From positions 496,001-560,000 of the forward strand of contig CP150563.1 in assembly GCA_049487715.1 (NCBI GenBank): 64,000 nt of DNA. The letters run 5' to 3'. The stretch's first letter is position 1. Each line of letters begins with the position of its first letter. The position numbers were made by a program, and so were the translations under genes. Origin of the DNA: Pycnococcus provasolii (lineage: Eukaryota; Chlorophyta; Pseudoscourfieldiophyceae; Pseudoscourfieldiales). This document shows, piece by piece, positions 47,126-57,800 of the stretch. A model generated the notes under the pieces. It had not been told where the DNA came from, searched no databases, and was given only the letters and a program-made list of their open reading frames with translations.

Positions 47126-47264
47126 ACACTTTACCTTAAGCACTCTTCTTACCTTAAGGTCTACCTCCTCCTACAACATAGTTGAAAAAGTACATGTCCG
47201 AGTGCTCTACCGTAGGAGCAACCGGTATCCCCAAAGACTTGCTCCAAGACATGACAGGGGGGGC

Positions 47265-47286
47265 CCCGAGTGAGAACTCACTCGGG
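47265..47286. repeat. Perfect 10-bp hairpin overlapping a GGGATCCC palindrome
   Basis: CCCGAGTGAG-AA-CTCACTCGGG. The last three Gs begin GGGATCCC (47284-47291). Confidence 0.9.
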
Positions 47287-47735
47287 ATCCCGTGGATGAG
47301 ACTTCCTCTTGGCAAAGGTACGGAACGGAACGTACGCCTTTCCCCCAAGTCCTCCCTGTGATGGCGCCATAGGACACGATACAAGGACAACACAAGGAGT
47401 GCTTCCCAATCGCCTTGCTAATACAGTATTTCCAAATGGCAAGTTGTTGGTTGTCTTTCAAAGGATACTGGTCACGCGCTTTCTAAGTTAGAAGTGTCCT
47501 CCCTTCGGAGCTCCTGTTCTCCTGTTCTCCTCTGGCCTCTGGCATTTATCTCGATGTTGAAATCTGCCCGGGAGAAATTAATTTAAGGTTTTCTCTCTCC
47601 GGCCGCCTTAATCTCTCGCTCTCTCTCGCCCCCCTCCCCTCTTCTCTTTTTCTCCGTTTAAGGTTAAGCCTAGGGCATTTTTCTCCTCGCCAGAACTTTC
47701 ATTTTGGTTTGGATCTGAAACTTCACTGAATCCCC

Positions 47736-49535
47736 ATGGCGGCCATGGTCTCTCTCGCTTGCTTTCTCTCGATCTCTCTTCTCTTCCTATCTTGCATATC
47801 TTATTCGCACGCATACGAGCACTCTCGCGAGTCTGTGTCACGTGGACTTACGTGGAAGTCCGGTGGTGGCTTCTTCGACAACGACAACGACAACGACCAC
47901 GTCGAAAAACTCTTTAAGTCTGTTGACATCACGACGGACTACGACCAGGATGGCGATGGCATTCCAGACGAAGCAGACGAAGATCCTGAAGATGGAAACA
48001 AAGTCAAGTTCCCTGTTATGCTTGATGTGTGGAAAGCTCTGCGCTTGAGCAACTTATCGTACAGGTGGTTCACGGGCGCGTCTCTCGCTGAACTCGGGCC
48101 ATACAAAGAGCAGACGAAGCTCACAGCAGAATACACGAAATTTGACCATCTTGAAGAGATGCTTACCGACTGGTTTGGAAAAGACGTGGAACTCAGTGCC
48201 GATGGCTTGACCATGGTGGTCACTTCAGTGGGCGATACGAGAGGGTCAGACGGTCCCGACTCTTGGGTACGAACACTGTTGGTGTACTCAAGACCGAGTT
48301 TGAAGAGTACCCATTGGACGGAGAGGGCTCGGATCCACTCGCCACCAGGAACGGTACCGGAGGACGAATTTGCAAGCGACGTCGACATCAGCGGAGACGG
48401 AAATACAATCGTCACGAGTGCATGGAACCACGAAGGAAAAGACGGCACGGTTAAAGGTGGAGTTGTGTGGGTTTTCTCGAAAGTGAATAAAAACAAGGTG
48501 AGCTGGGAGCAAAACTACAGCACACGAAAGTTGTGGGCGTCAGACCCAATGAGGGAAGACTATTTTGGAAATTCCGTCGCCGTCAGTCACGACGGGAACG
48601 TTATTGCCGTCGGTTCGTTTCTCGTGGACGTTTATAAGAAACACGATGATAACGGCGCTGTCTACATTTTTGTTCGCACGGCGCGCGACTCGCCTTCAAG
48701 CTCGTTTAGAGAAGTACAGAAACTCTCTCCGAGTTGTATTATTACACAATACGGCTACTTTGGAGAAAGTGTTGCCATGTCTTCTGACGCGTCGACGATC
48801 GTTGTGGGCGCGTCTGGAACGGACATTGAGGGTAGAGATTTTGGTGCGGCGTACGTATTTATTAACAAAGGTGGAAATGGCAGGTATTCATACACTGAGT
48901 CGTCCAAACTGATTCACAATGACGATTTCCAAAAACGCGACAATGAAGACTCGAATGGTGGAAAGGTGTCCATCTCTGCGGATGGCCGCACGATTCTCAC
49001 AGCTGCTCAAGGCTACAACGGAGGTGGAGGTGCGTTCATATTTGAGCGCGATGGACCGTCGCTCTCTGCACCGTGGACGCAGCAAGCTGCGATCGTTGCG
49101 AACGACCGCGAAGATGGAGACTACTATGGCATTTGGGCCGACCTATCAGCCGATGGCACGACAGTGGTTATTGGTGCAGAGGCTGAGAATACCGGTAAAT
49201 CTGCTGCCGGCGCTGCCTATGTGCATAGGCGTAAGGATGGCGAATGGAGTCAGATTGCCAAGTTGATGCCATCTGATAAGCAATTTGGCGGAAGGAATTT
49301 TGGTCGAGCCGTTAGCATAAATGCTGACGGTAGTGCGATCGCGGTTGGTGCATTACATGACCCCTTCATAGCCTCGGACTTAGAAGAAATCGATGACTAT
49401 GACATGAGCGAGGATGCTGTACTTTTACGCGAGTTCAGCGACTATGATCGAAATGGAGCCGTGTACATATATGGCCTCGACGAGGGTGATAACGGCTGGA
49501 TCAGACCAAGTCGAGTGAAAGATGAACTGAAATGA
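47736..49535 (+). CDS. Secreted FG-GAP-type beta-propeller protein with Ca-binding thrombospondin-3-like segment
   Basis: 599 residues. A signal peptide is clear (MVSLACFLSISLLFLSCISYSHA). A short acidic segment DYDQDGDGIPDEADEDPEDGN near residue 70 matches thrombospondin type-3 calcium-binding repeats. The rest is six or seven blades, each with the pattern FGxSVAVSxDGxxIAVG ... GAVYIF, for example FGNSVAVSHDGNVIAVGS, FGESVAMSSDASTIVVGA and FGRAVSINADGSAIAVGA. This is typical of integrin-alpha/FG-GAP propellers and indicates a calcium-dependent extracellular adhesion or cell-surface protein. The base composition is lower in GC than its neighbours. No membrane anchor is seen. Confidence 0.88.
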   Translation: MAAMVSLACFLSISLLFLSCISYSHAYEHSRESVSRGLTWKSGGGFFDNDNDNDHVEKLFKSVDITTDYDQDGDGIPDEADEDPEDGNKVKFPVMLDVWKALRLSNLSYRWFTGASLAELGPYKEQTKLTAEYTKFDHLEEMLTDWFGKDVELSADGLTMVVTSVGDTRGSDGPDSWVRTLLVYSRPSLKSTHWTERARIHSPPGTVPEDEFASDVDISGDGNTIVTSAWNHEGKDGTVKGGVVWVFSKVNKNKVSWEQNYSTRKLWASDPMREDYFGNSVAVSHDGNVIAVGSFLVDVYKKHDDNGAVYIFVRTARDSPSSSFREVQKLSPSCIITQYGYFGESVAMSSDASTIVVGASGTDIEGRDFGAAYVFINKGGNGRYSYTESSKLIHNDDFQKRDNEDSNGGKVSISADGRTILTAAQGYNGGGGAFIFERDGPSLSAPWTQQAAIVANDREDGDYYGIWADLSADGTTVVIGAEAENTGKSAAGAAYVHRRKDGEWSQIAKLMPSDKQFGGRNFGRAVSINADGSAIAVGALHDPFIASDLEEIDDYDMSEDAVLLREFSDYDRNGAVYIYGLDEGDNGWIRPSRVKDELK

Positions 49536-50185
49536 TTTGACGTTGCAGATTTGCCTGCCCTTCGCTCTTCTTCGCTATTTTCAATTTGTGACATGATATT
49601 TTAAAAAGTTGTGCAGTGTTACACAATAACATAGACTAGACTTGTTATTATAGATAATAATAAGAGACTCACAACATCCCTGTGGGTTATTATTTATGAG
49701 TCTTCATCACATTTTAAAAAAAGAGCAACCATTGTGTGACAGTATCGCGGAAACATCCACAGTCTCACTCAACAGACCATCCTCACACCCACAGACAGTC
49801 AGACACCTCCTGTATGTCGAAAATGTACGGGAGTGGTCCTAATATTATCCACCGCGGGTTTTCTTTTGGCGGATTTCGAGGTACATGCAAGGTACATGCG
49901 CGAATAATCCCTGTGCGGTCCATTATCCCGCCAAGAACTCGATTGGGTTGAAAACCTACCTTAAGGGTACGAAAGTACTGGCCAAGGCCTAAGTACAGAA
50001 CAACTTCCTGTAATTTTGCCGGGACACCGAACCCCGTACCTCTAAGAGTATCTGCCCTTGTCCGAGAGCAAACCCTAAACCATGTAAGGTACGGGAAGTG
50101 GTCCCTAACCTTACAGGACGCGATATTTTGTTAAGGGGCAGTTCTTAAGGTCTCTTAAGTTTCGTTGTGTATTGTATTAATATCT
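49536..50185. other. Intergenic region
   Basis: AT-rich 3' flank of the propeller gene, then repeat-like words (ACCTTAAGGG, GGTACATGC, CCTTAAC). No gene or RNA is recognised. Confidence 0.5.
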
Positions 50186-52555
50186 ATGCGTGTCTTAAGT
50201 TATCCAGGTCTGGGATGTTTGTTCCTTACCTTAACAAGTAGTGTGTTAGTCGTATGCTCTCTGCTTGTTTGCACATCTGCACAGGGAGTATCCTCTACGC
50301 CTGTTACTCTAGAGGGGCCGGAGAACGACGGCGACGGTATCGAAGGGTCTTACTGGGCAGGCACGCCGCCGCCGGCAAACCCGCCGGGAGTTACGGACCC
50401 GGACGCCTCGAGGTATGTGACGATGACGTTCGACAACGAAACGGCGTTCAAAATCAAAGAGTCGATGGAGCGGGGAGACATGGACAGGATCGTCGACAAC
50501 TTCAAGCCTGAGGGAAGCAGGTACGTCGTGTACGGCGACTGCGGATCGACGGGAACACGACTGCACATATACCGCGTCGACGATCCCGCGAAGGACGAGG
50601 AAGGAGACGGCGTGCTCGAGGGAAGCGACTTCATCATCAAGGAGGTGGACGTCGTCAAGAAGCCCAAGGTGCCGCTGTCCGGCTTCGTGGGATTTGACGC
50701 CGACCAGGTGTGGGCAAGCCTCGCGCCGCTCTTCGTCGCCGTCGAAAACAAACTTCCCGTGGAGCACCACAAACACACCGCCGTGCACCTCATGGCAACG
50801 GCGGGCATGCGACTCGTCGGGACGAAAGAAAGGGAGGCGGTGGAGAAGGCGGTGCGCGAGGCGGTGGAGAAAAATACGGCGTTCAGACCCGTCACCGTGC
50901 GCACAATCAGCGGCGAGGAGGAGGGCTTCTTCGGGTGGATCGCCGTCAACTACCTCAACGGCCTCACGTTCAAGAAGTTCCCGCTCCCGTACTCAGACCT
51001 CCTGCAGGCTGTGGGTGCCCTCGACCTCGGCGGAGGGTCCGCTCAGGTGGTGGGCATGAGCATGGAGATGGTGCGCCTTGCCCACGAGGCGAGCGGAGGG
51101 CTCAGCAGCGTCTTTGACAACGGCAAGGATGCACACGAGGCTGCCACCTCGAGCGCCGCGGCGAAACTCACAAAACTTGACAAGGGAAAGTGCTTAGGAA
51201 AGGCTTGTGACGGCGGTGAAGTGGTTGAACGTCGACGCCTCCGCTCGGCCAAGGCAATAGCGGGCGTGCAGACGATGCGCGACCTGTTCAGCCAGCTGTA
51301 CATCCGAACGTACCTCGGCGTGGGCGCGATGCAGTTCTACGAGGAACTCAAGATGGCCATCGCCTTGCCGCAGACCGTTGACCCGAAGACGCGCCCGAAC
51401 ATGGCGCAGGTGCTCAGGGAGACGGGACGTGCGGAGTGCCACAACGTCCTGCACGTGCGCAAGGACCTGCACACACACCTGGCGGAATTCTGCCACACCA
51501 ACCCCTGCGCATTCAACGGAACGAGCCACGACATCGAAGTGGAAGGTGGCATGAGCCAGGAGCGCGATCACAATGCGGTGCTTGGCGCAATGACCAATAT
51601 CAAGGGCACGGGACAGTTCGACCAGTGCCTCCGCCTTGCGCGAGCTGCACTACGCGACAAGCAGCTTTCGAAAGAATGGTACCGTCCTGGGTACACGCGT
51701 GATACGAAAACGGGCGCTGTGGATATGCAACTTCCAGGCACACTTGGCACGTCTTGGTTCACGGGCATTTCGCTCTTTTACCACACCACTCACTTCCTCG
51801 ATGTTGTGAAGGATTTGATCGAGACGGTGGAGGGACAGAAGGGGGCGGTCTTGCTCAATTTCCCACGACCAACGCTGCGGCACATCGCAGAGGCTGGCCG
51901 CCGCCTGTGTCGGATGAATTACGCGAAGGTCATGATCAATTTCAAGAATCGCGATCCGAATACGCCCGAGGACAGATTGTGGGGAAGGTGCTTCGACACG
52001 GTTCTCGTGACGGCACTGTTGGGGGGCCACGACGATCCAGATCAGGATGCCGCGCGTCGCGCCGAGATTCTGGCATATCCGGACTATACGCCGCCCGCGG
52101 GCACACCCAACTACGGCGTGCCCATAGACCCTCACTTTGACCCTGAGGTAATGGGCATACCCGAGGATGAGGTTCACAAAATGGTACCACCACCACCGCC
52201 TCCAGCATGGCCCGCCAAGCCGAAGCCTTTCGTCGGCTTTGGTCTGCCCCAGGATGCTGGCAACGTGATGTTCATGGATGAGGTAGCAAGCAAGGAGGTG
52301 GATGGAAAAACGGTGGAGGTGGAGTGGACGCTCGGTGCGCTGGTGTTCGACTTGCGCGACGGAACGGAAGGCGCAACCTCACTGATTGGCAAGGTCCCTG
52401 GCGGTGGATCTACAAACTTTGCCTCCGGCTTTGCGCTCACCCTGCGCGAATTCCTTGTCGGCTTTGCTGTCGTGGTCGTCGTAGGTGCTGGCTATACCCT
52501 ACGGAGTCGCGGCTTTGGATTCACAATCGGAAATTTCGGAAAACGAACAAAATAA
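50186..52555 (+). CDS. GDA1/CD39-family apyrase (nucleoside di/triphosphatase), membrane-anchored
   Basis: 789 residues from the ATG at 50186. Hydrophobic N-terminus (CLFLTLTSSVLVVCSLLVCTSA) and a C-terminal membrane segment (FLVGFAVVVVVGAGYTL) give the classic ecto- or Golgi-apyrase layout. Apyrase conserved regions: ACR1 VYGDCGSTGTRLHIY (Cys where Ala is usual in D-A-G-S-T), ACR2 LMATAGMR, ACR3 TISGEEEGFFGWIAVNYL with the catalytic Glu, ACR4 GALDLGGGSAQVV, and a later YLGVGAMQFYE. The protein is longer than typical 450-550-residue apyrases because of acidic and Pro-rich insertions near the C-terminus. Expected role: hydrolysis of nucleoside tri- or diphosphates in the lumen or outside the cell, relevant to phosphate scavenging or Golgi glycosylation. 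Confidence 0.94.
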   Translation: MRVLSYPGLGCLFLTLTSSVLVVCSLLVCTSAQGVSSTPVTLEGPENDGDGIEGSYWAGTPPPANPPGVTDPDASRYVTMTFDNETAFKIKESMERGDMDRIVDNFKPEGSRYVVYGDCGSTGTRLHIYRVDDPAKDEEGDGVLEGSDFIIKEVDVVKKPKVPLSGFVGFDADQVWASLAPLFVAVENKLPVEHHKHTAVHLMATAGMRLVGTKEREAVEKAVREAVEKNTAFRPVTVRTISGEEEGFFGWIAVNYLNGLTFKKFPLPYSDLLQAVGALDLGGGSAQVVGMSMEMVRLAHEASGGLSSVFDNGKDAHEAATSSAAAKLTKLDKGKCLGKACDGGEVVERRRLRSAKAIAGVQTMRDLFSQLYIRTYLGVGAMQFYEELKMAIALPQTVDPKTRPNMAQVLRETGRAECHNVLHVRKDLHTHLAEFCHTNPCAFNGTSHDIEVEGGMSQERDHNAVLGAMTNIKGTGQFDQCLRLARAALRDKQLSKEWYRPGYTRDTKTGAVDMQLPGTLGTSWFTGISLFYHTTHFLDVVKDLIETVEGQKGAVLLNFPRPTLRHIAEAGRRLCRMNYAKVMINFKNRDPNTPEDRLWGRCFDTVLVTALLGGHDDPDQDAARRAEILAYPDYTPPAGTPNYGVPIDPHFDPEVMGIPEDEVHKMVPPPPPPAWPAKPKPFVGFGLPQDAGNVMFMDEVASKEVDGKTVEVEWTLGALVFDLRDGTEGATSLIGKVPGGGSTNFASGFALTLREFLVGFAVVVVVGAGYTLRSRGFGFTIGNFGKRTK

Positions 52556-52689
52556 ATTTAAAAACAACAACTTTGTTCTATTCTTTTTGATTATGTGTGT
52601 ATTGGTCACCACTCCATCCTTCATTTCTGTATGAAATTTATCTCTTACAAGTACAAATTTTGTTGCGCGCGGAACAATGTCGCCCGGTA

Positions 52690-54341
52690 TCATCGCTTTC
52701 CGTCGGTAATCGCCAGAACCTTCGCCTTGAGAATCTCATCAAGGCCTTCGAAATGCTTTAATTTCTTCAGTTGAAACGCCGAGTCTGGCGAAATTTGCAG
52801 GATTTTGTCAAGCAGCTTGAAGCTGGCTCCCTGATGGCACGAAGCCAGAACTGCGCTGCACTGACCATCCGACGAGCGTTCGAGCGGCTTCGCCGAGCCT
52901 GGAAAGGAGTGGATCAGTTTCAGGCAGACACTCTCCGCCGCGCCATGAGGGTTGTCTATATCGCGGAAGCGACGAAGACAATTGTGGAGCGGAAGATCGC
53001 CGAAAGCATCGCGCTCTTTGGATAAATTCGGGTCCACGTTGAGAAGCTGCTCAATCACTTGCGGCGAACGTGAGACGCGGCACGCGATGTGAATCGGCTT
53101 TCCCGCGTAGTCGCCAGTACCGTCCAGGCTTGCCACAGCCGGGCGTAATTTCGTGCACTCGAGCGCGATATCGACATCCTCCGAGGGCGTGCTTCCGTCG
53201 GGGTTGCACGGATACGCCTCGTTTGAGACGGCGAGGTGCAGCGGATAAGCGCCGTCGTCGCCTGGTTGGCTCAACACCTTGTCGTAGCACCTCACAATGG
53301 CGTTGAAGGCGCGCAGCGTTCTTCTCGAACTTCGCAGCATGACGTGCAACGCTAGGTCGTGATGTCCGTCACCCTTGACGATGCCACCGTGTACCTTTTT
53401 CAGGCCACCCGCTTGCTCCCTTGTGGTTGGTTTGTAGACGTCGACGAGCAGCTCGATGACGTCGTCGGTGCAGCCAGCCCACAGAGCGAGGTGTAGCGGC
53501 AGCTCACCCAGCGCCTCGAATCCTTCGGGCACCTCGAACTGCGGCTGTTTGCTTCGTTCGCGCACGGCGTCCTGGTCCGCGGCGACGAGAGCGCGCACAG
53601 CATCGAATGGGGCGCACCGTAGCAGTGCGTGGTGCAGCGGCAGGACGGCACCCCACTGCCTGGCCATGTCGCCGCCTCTCCTGAGGTCAACGGCGGCTGG
53701 TTCCTTTGCAGCTTTTGGGGACGCGCGCACGAGGTGAATCACCTCGCCCCAGTCTTTCTCGCGTATCGCCTTGTGCAACCATACTCCCGCTTGTTTGGCC
53801 GCCGGCCTGGTACCTCCCTGCGCGGTGCCGCTGATGACTCTCCACGCGCCTTTGGCACCTCCTTTTTTGAATGCGTCTCCACCACCTCCTGCTGCTTTTG
53901 CTCCTGCCCCCGCTCGTGTTGTCCCGGCCGCGTCGCCCACCTCCGCCGTGTCCGTCAAGCCTGACTTGAAGTGTTTCAGCGCCTTGACTGCGTACGCCTT
54001 TTTCGTGTCAAGTTCCTTGATGTACTTGCCGTACTGCTCGAGCATGTTGAAGTCGTTTTCGAGCAGTGCAGATTCCTGCTGGTAGAGCGGCCTACCTTTT
54101 CTGTCGACTTTGGCGTCGGACGCCGGCGTGCATAATATGGTTTTTTCTCAGAGACTTGTTGAAACCACGCCTTTAAACCAAAACCTGCTCCTGCTGTGGG
54201 TCCCACTGGTTGGGCTAAAGATCGCGGCGGCGTCACGGTTAAGGTCGAATTGATGTTATCGTCACCACCACCACCATCATGGTTAAGGACGTCAGGAGTT
54301 TGCGGCCGCGGAGGCGGAGGAGGAGGAGGAGTCGCCTCCAT
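52690..54341 (-). CDS. Ankyrin-repeat protein, frame broken at an A6 homopolymer
   Basis: The ankyrin frame (ending at 52690) carries several repeats of the form LPLHxAL...A..DVIELL..., for example GELPLHLALWAGCTDDVIELL, GAYPLHLAVSN and DLPLHNCLRRF. The likely start is MEATPPPPPPP at the ATG at 54341 in another frame that runs through KAWFQQVSEKK. Between them is a run of six A (54141-54146; T6 on the plus strand). One extra A makes the text read SEKKTILCTPASDAKVDRKG and then RPLYQQESALLENDFNMLEQ, directly in the ankyrin frame. A sequencing error or real indel is more likely than an intron. Complete length would be about 550 residues. Function: protein-protein interaction, partner unknown. 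Confidence 0.75.
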
Positions 54342-54883
54342 TGGGCAAAAGTGAAAACGGGCCGGGTAATAAGAACGCGGCCGGAGAGGAACGGACAGAC
54401 CTTGCGTCGTTGACTGGAGACAAACCGGGGAAGGAAGGAAACCGTGGGGGGGGGAAGGAAAGGAGCCTGTAACTTTACGGGTAAGGGTTGCATCGCGCGA
54501 CCATTGCGACGATGCATGGGTCCATGCATGGACACGTGATGTCACATCGGCCCAGGCAGCCTGGGATCCCGACCAATGACCCCGACCAATGACCAATGAC
54601 CCCGAGTCCCCGACCAATAATAGTTTTTAATGACCCCGGCAGGTGGGGCCTAGGGAGGTGTGTCGCCCGGGATCCCCCCAACAACCTCCAACGGCAAGTT
54701 CCCTACTGTACAGTACATACCCCCAGCATATTATTACTGTAGACTCCGCATTCCTTGCATTGGGTAAATCCGACAACGTCTAAGGGGTCCGTCGGAAACG
54801 ACTTCAGACATCAGAGGAAAGTCCCCTTGACTGCCTTTGACCTCCCCCTTGCCCTCGGGGGGTCCCAACGAATCATTCTCACT
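54342..54883. other. Divergent promoter region
   Basis: Lies between the ankyrin gene start and the giant coiled-coil gene. Contains GGGATCCC at 54563 and 54669 and a short repeat of GACCAATGACC near 54570-54600. No gene is supported. Confidence 0.5.
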
Positions 54884-57800
54884 ATGGCCGCGCCTCTCGA
54901 CAACCTGCGCGCGTACGGCGTCGTCGACCCCTTAAGGAACGGAGGGGGACCGCCTGAACCTGGACGACGCGCTAGCGGTGTGCAGCCTGGCCGTCTCAAC
55001 GAAGGCGATGGGAGGCAGAGGGCCGTCGCTCAGGCTCCTCTTCTACCGCCAGTCACGCCGCCTGGAATCGGACGTGCGAATATACCCAACCTGGGCGCAA
55101 GAGGACTCGGCGCGCAGGCTGCCGCGCAGGCTGTGGCGCGAGCACCGCCACGCGCGCCCATTGGCGCGTTCGGCGCTGTACCGCAGCTGCAAGCGCCGCC
55201 GCCGCCGCCCACCGCGCCGGCGACGCGCAGAAACGAAGACATTTTCAACAACAACGACCTACTAAGAAGAGAGGGGGCTATCATCGAGGAGGGCGAGCGA
55301 AGGAACGTCGAGAGACGCGTCGCTGTCGCGGAGAGGCGCGCCGACTCCGCGGAGGCGGCCGCTAGAGCAGCGCAGAGCGCGATGCTCGCACAGGGCGAGG
55401 AATTCGAAAGGAGGCTGCGCGACGTCGCGGCGGCAGCCATGCGCGCGGAGACGGGCGCGGCGGAGGCGCGCAGGCGCGCGGAACGGGCGGCGGTCGACGG
55501 AGAGACGGGAGTCTCGGAGATGAGGAGACTCGAAGGTGCGCTTGCCGAGGAACTCAAAAGGCAACTCAACGACCTGCAGGCGCGCGACGCCGCGGCGACG
55601 CGGGCGCGAGAGGAGAGCCTTGCACGCGAACGCCTGCTGTCGGAGCAGATTGTCGCGCTGTCGAGCGACCTTGACACGCAGCGCATCGCAAGCGCGAAGG
55701 AGCGCGAGTCGCACGAAAGTGAAGTGAGGAGAATGCAGGCGCGCATCGAAAGCTCGGAGACGTACCTAGACAAGGTGAGAGCCGCAGGCGACTCGTCGGC
55801 GAAATTCTCAGCCGAGGCGTTCGCGCAGCTCAAGTCGCAGGTCGCGGAGCTGCAGCAGTCGATGGGCAACACCGACCTCCGCGTCAAGGAGGAGGGTGGC
55901 GCTCGAGCAGCACTCGAAGAGCGCATCTTCGGCCGCCTGAATCGCGTCCTCGACGTCAAGCTGGATAAAATCTCCGACAGAAATGCCGCGGAGGTGGCAA
56001 ACGTTCGCCACTCCGCGACTGACGCCGCCTCCATGCTCGGTGGTGCGGTGGGCGAGCTGTGGAAGGAACTGCCCGCGGAGAGACGCAGGCAGGAGGAAAG
56101 TCTCCAGCGCCTCGAAGCTGCGCTCGTCGAGGAGGTGCGCAGCCGCCGAACAGCCGAGGCGGCCATGAAGAGCAACGTCGAGGCGGCCATGTCCGCCGCG
56201 CAGTCGCGCTTCGACGACGGCGCGGAAATCCTGCGCAATGAGGTGGAGGATTCTCTCCTGAAAATGCGCGCATTCTCGCGCGACCTCGAGGAGCACCTCG
56301 AGCGTGGACGCAAGTCGCTTGAGACGGTGGTGAAAATGGAGATCCAAAGCCGCATGCAGGGTCAGGAGGCTGTGAAGTCCGTGGTCGCGTCCGCAGTCGG
56401 GCGCGTGCGTAAGGATGTGCTGCGCACGATGCGCGTCTTCCAGGACAAGGCCAACGAACTCGAGGAGCGTACGTCAGCCATCCTGACGAGCCAGCGATCC
56501 GTGCACCGGCGGCAGCTCGCGGCTGAATCTGCGTTCCACGATCGTGGGGCGCAGTTCCTTGAGGAAGAAGCTGGCAACGCGTGCGCCTCGGTGGTCAGCG
56601 AGGAAATGCTTCGCATCGACTTGCTCGATAGCATCGACCTAGCACGTGACGAGACGAAGGGGGTGGACGTCCGCGTCGACGGACTCGTGGCAGAGGTTGA
56701 TGCGCACGCCGCGGCAACTGCGGCAAGTCGCGTCGCGGCGGAGGAGCGCGATGTCTCGCATCTCGCGGAGCTGGATGCTCTGCGCGCGGAGTGGCTCGAC
56801 GCCAGCCTGGAGCAGGAAATTCAGCGCGAGGCTGTGCGCGGCGAGGCACTCGCCGCAGCTCATAGCACATCTGAGGCGGTGCGAGAGGAGGCGATCAACG
56901 CGATCACCGAGATGTCGGACACGATCAAGAAGATAGAGTCGAATGTCGGCACGCTGGCGCTCGACGTGAATGCCGAGGTGGAGGCGCGACTCAGGCACAG
57001 CGAGCAGTTCGGCGTCTTGTCAGATCGAGCATCCACGCTCGAGGCGGATGTCGCCGATCTCGTTGCTGCACATGAAATCGATGTTGCTGCCGTGAGCGCC
57101 GAGGCAGCGCAGGCAGCTGCTCTTGCGCACGAGGCAAAGGTGGCAGCATCTGCCGCAACGCATAGCGAGACATATCTTACCGTTGAGCAGCACGAGAAGT
57201 TTGCGAATGATCACGTCATCCCAGCTTTGGAAGCTGTGGAAGAGCACAAGGCAACTCTTGAGGCGCACGGTGCTGCGATTCATAGCCTCTCTGAGGATGC
57301 GGCGGCGGCGGCGGCGGCGCAAGTTGCCGACACGGAGGCGATCAACGCCGAGATTTCCGTCATGCGCCAGGAATCACACGCCCGCACGGAAGAGATGGTA
57401 GAGAATGTGCGCTCGGATCTCGCCGACGCCGTAGCGGAACTTGCCGAGACGATGGAGAGTGCGATGACCGCAAAGCAGGAGGAGCACGACGAGCTGAAGG
57501 GTGAATTTGTTAGCGCCATCAAGGCAACGCGGACCATCCTCGAGGCAAAGGTGTCGGAAGAATCGGAATTTCGTGTTTCCGCGCTCAAGGCTATGCACGA
57601 CGAGGTGGCTGAGGCGGTTGCCGATGTGTTCGAGGCACTCGAGGACGAGGCGTCGGCAAGGGAGGAGGGACTGCGTGAGACTAAGCAGACGATCGAGCAT
57701 CATGCCGCAGATTCTGCTGCCGCAATCACGTTGCAAACGGAGGTGATTCGCGCGGAGCTAGACTCCAAGACTGAAGTTATGCAAGGAGGAATCGATGATA

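Larger units (their letters stand above)
46401..47735. other. Palindrome-rich intergenic region surrounding the broken gene
   Basis: Apart from the 46685-47125 fragment there is no supported gene. GGGATCCC occurs at 46535 and 47284, the second overlapping a perfect hairpin (47265-47286). CCTTAAGG-type words and a pyrimidine-rich leader (47600-47700) precede the beta-propeller gene. Confidence 0.5.
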
